Source: Rummeliibacillus suwonensis (lineage in GTDB: Bacteria; Bacillota; Bacilli; Bacillales_A; Planococcaceae). Taken from it: a DNA stretch of 64,000 nt. The notes beneath the pieces were generated by a model. The model did not search any database, was not told the origin of the DNA, and saw only the letters and a list, made by a program, of their open reading frames with translations. Shown piece by piece: positions 62,496-64,000 of this stretch (within the stretch, counting starts at the first letter, position 1; the number at the start of each line of letters is the position of its first letter). The DNA is taken from positions 291,994 through 355,993 of the forward strand of contig NZ_VCBL01000001.1 of NCBI RefSeq assembly GCF_007896435.1. Direction: 5' to 3'. The translations under genes and the position numbers were made by a program.

Positions 62496-62957
62496 ATGGA
62501 AAAAGACATAATCGACCAAAGAAATGATCAAACAAAAATGCTGTTGATTTCATTCAGAGAAATCCATAAGCTTTTTCGTAAATGGGGTTTGGCAGTGATC
62601 TCAAATAGTGATTTAACGATGCCACAGTTTTGGATTTTGCAAGTAATCCAAGCTGGTGAGATTATGCCGCAAAAAAAATTGGTTGAACAACTACAATTCT
62701 CTAAGAGCACACTTAGCACCAGTATTGAGGGATTAGTCTCTGCTGGTTTGATTGATAGAAGCATTCCTAAAAATAATCGCCGAGAGGTACGGCTTCAATT
62801 GACGCCAAAGGGAGAACAAAAGGTACAACAAATCTTTGAAGATCCAAATGGGCTATATCAAAAAATGAATGAAGCTTTAATCCATTTAGCGCCTGAAAAA
62901 ATAGATTCGTTACTAGCTATCCAGAAGGAATTGTACCAGTTACTGTCTGAAGAATAA
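62496..62957 (+). CDS. MarR-family transcriptional regulator
   Basis: 153 residues from ATG 62496 (AAAGGATG upstream; ATG 62463 lacks a site). The MarR winged helix spans about 35-120: LTMPQFWILQVIQAGEIMPQ, KKLVEQLQFSKSTLSTSIEG, then the wing KNNRREVRLQLTPKG. Acidic first helix. No partner gene is adjacent, so the target is unknown. Confidence 0.88.
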   Translation: MEKDIIDQRNDQTKMLLISFREIHKLFRKWGLAVISNSDLTMPQFWILQVIQAGEIMPQKKLVEQLQFSKSTLSTSIEGLVSAGLIDRSIPKNNRREVRLQLTPKGEQKVQQIFEDPNGLYQKMNEALIHLAPEKIDSLLAIQKELYQLLSEE

Positions 62958-63237
62958 CAAAAAATTAGAATAAAAATTTTTCTGTAGCTACTTATGGTAT
63001 CACGATGATATTGAGACAGCAATTGCTCTGATACCGTCGACCAAAATAAAATAATCCATGACTCCAGAGCAATCTAGACTCTAGCCATTAGTTGTTCAAG
63101 TTGAACTTTTGATCATTCTAAAATGCATCCTGTTAGCTGCTTTTACAGATGATCAGTTGGATTTTTAGGTAGTTATTCATGAATAAAAGTTTTCGAATTA
63201 TTTTTAAACACTCCATTATATAAGAGGTGAGTATAAG

Positions 63238-63429
63238 ATGCCTTATTATGCTATATGCAGTAGCTGTCGAAAGAAATTTGAGCTTGTTGAGGGGAGTATG
63301 CAATACAAGCAATATAAAGAAAGAAAAACAAAATATTTTACCTGTGAAAAATGCAATGAACAAATTCGCTTTGCAGCTATTAAACAGGTGTTTGGAGATA
63401 ATAATACTTCGGTAATCGATGATCAATGA
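63238..63429 (+). CDS. Small zinc-ribbon protein (DUF2197-like)
   Basis: 63 residues with two CxxC knuckles, CSSC (7-10) and CEKC (38-41), likely to bind one zinc. AGAGGTGAG lies 8 bases before the ATG. It resembles DUF2197-type proteins (Bacillus), but I am not certain. The role is unknown. Monocistronic before the family B cluster. Confidence 0.72.
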   Translation: MPYYAICSSCRKKFELVEGSMQYKQYKERKTKYFTCEKCNEQIRFAAIKQVFGDNNTSVIDDQ

Positions 63430-63574
63430 TCCTCAAGTTACTCGAACTTTTGTTTATGGATAATGAAAATCTTTACAGAAGAATATTAGATGTATTGATT
63501 GAATCAATTTCAAAATGTAGAATACAGATGGAAAATACGAACTTTTTTCACATATATACTTTTAATATTCAGAT

Positions 63575-63833
63575 TTTTTTGTTCCGCTCCAGACGGCGCT
63601 TTCCACGGGCTTGGCTTCAATCTCCTCGGGTCGACACGATGTTGACCCCGAAGCCGTTGCCACAGGACGTGGCGAACTTAGGCTTTGTCCCTTAAAACGT
63701 TCCTGCGGGGCTTTCAGCTCAAGCTTTTCCCGTAGGACTTTGAATAAGCCTCCTTGAACTCACACCGCACGAAGGAAATGCGCATGCATTTTCGAGGAGT
63801 CGCCGTCCTCCGCTCCACAACTATCAAAATTAA
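63575..63833. repeat. Family B-related element with shared cassette (B6)
   Basis: It opens GTTCCGCTCCAGACGGCG and ends CGCCGTCCTCCGCTCCACAA, with GACGGCG/CGCCGTC as inverted ends. Inside, GCCACAGGACGTGGC (63660-63674) is enclosed by CGAAGCC/GGCTTTG, a third version of the outer stem. It is preceded by GATGTTG, as in family A. Confidence 0.75.
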
Positions 63834-63877
63834 TATTATTAAATGTTCGTATTTTCAGGAAGAAAATGATTTATGAA

Positions 63878-64000
63878 ATTGATTCATTAGGAAAAAATTA
63901 GAATAAAAATTTGAATATAAATGTAAAAAACCCCTATTCTATATGGATTGGAGCGAAGGTTTGCTCGACTCCCGCTGGAAAAGCGAGCAAGCCGTAGCGG
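63878..64000 (+). repeat. Family B element, cut by window edge (B7)
   Basis: TTGATTCATTAGGAAAAAATT, then GGATTGGAGCGAAGGTTTGC and GCGAGCAAGCCGTAGCGG match B1 and B5. The right end lies outside the window. Confidence 0.72.

Noticed and set aside
63426-63695. 89-codon + frame at the right end
   Set aside because: Its C-terminal half is a translation of the family B repeat, and there is no start signal.
1-64000. Phage, insertion sequence, integron or conjugative element
   Set aside because: No transposase, integrase, relaxase or structural phage gene is encoded. Mobility signs are limited to the non-coding repeat families.
1-64000. tRNA or rRNA genes
   Set aside because: No cloverleaf with GTTCNANTC and CCA-type ends or rRNA core sequence was recognised by eye; a tRNAscan run would settle it.

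Overview
This is a low-GC, Gram-positive chromosome segment. AGGAGG-type ribosome sites precede most genes, lipobox lipoproteins and a SecDF fusion are present, and the regulators are of PerR, MntR, ArsR and agr type. Most products resemble Bacillales proteins. The gene mix and the dispersed repeats fit the Planococcaceae (Lysinibacillus/Rummeliibacillus-like), but the genus cannot be fixed from this window. I see no phage, insertion sequence, CRISPR array, rRNA or tRNA.

Layout. 0-1.1 kb: end of a urease operon (ureG, ureD). 1.5-7.3 kb: a DUF1648 membrane protein, the Zn/Cd exporter CzcD, an orphan OmpR-type regulator and the copper pair ycnJ-ycnI. 7.6-15.2 kb: a GNAT enzyme, ahpC and ahpF with a PerR-type box, a DUF523 protein, and an XRE-cupin regulator next to an LctP-type permease behind a twin operator. 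15.4-20 kb: a sulfonate-type ABC transporter with a flavin monooxygenase. 20-24.5 kb: small genes, two of them frameshifted, among repeats. 24.9-29.3 kb: an arsenic island (arsR, acr3, arsC, a HesB-like Cys protein, a Cys-rich flavoprotein, arsN1). 29.7-35 kb: an LCP ligase, a 2-kb gene graveyard and secDF. 35.6-38.9 kb: a complete agr-like quorum-sensing operon (agrB, a 56-aa agrD, agrC, agrA). 39-44 kb: small metabolic genes and decayed genes. 44.2-48.5 kb: a manganese-type ABC operon and a Crp/Fnr gene. 49.1-52 kb: metNIQ. 52.3-59.2 kb: an M20 peptidase, an acyl-CoA-dehydrogenase-like flavoprotein and a polar amino-acid (probably cystine) ABC transporter. 59.6-64 kb: the HelD helicase, a MarR regulator and repeats.

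Shared themes are metal and oxidant handling (Cu, Zn, Mn, As, peroxide) and sulfur acquisition (sulfonate, methionine and cystine-type import with two flavin enzymes).

Three observations stand out. (1) Three intergenic sites (1.2, 32.1 and 35.6 kb) each carry two AACGTTTAT-like motifs exactly 21 bp apart, plus an inverted third copy. This is the architecture expected for an AgrA/LytTR-type regulator, and one site lies just upstream of agrBDCA. They suggest a local agr regulon, possibly with a divergent transcript. (2) About 18 copies or fragments of a modular hairpin repeat (family A) sit between genes, inside an operon, in leaders and at gene ends, with paired base changes in one stem. (3) The central cassette of family A (GCCAC-AGGAC-GTGGC) also occurs in a second, MITE-like family (B), where different sequences form the enclosing stem.
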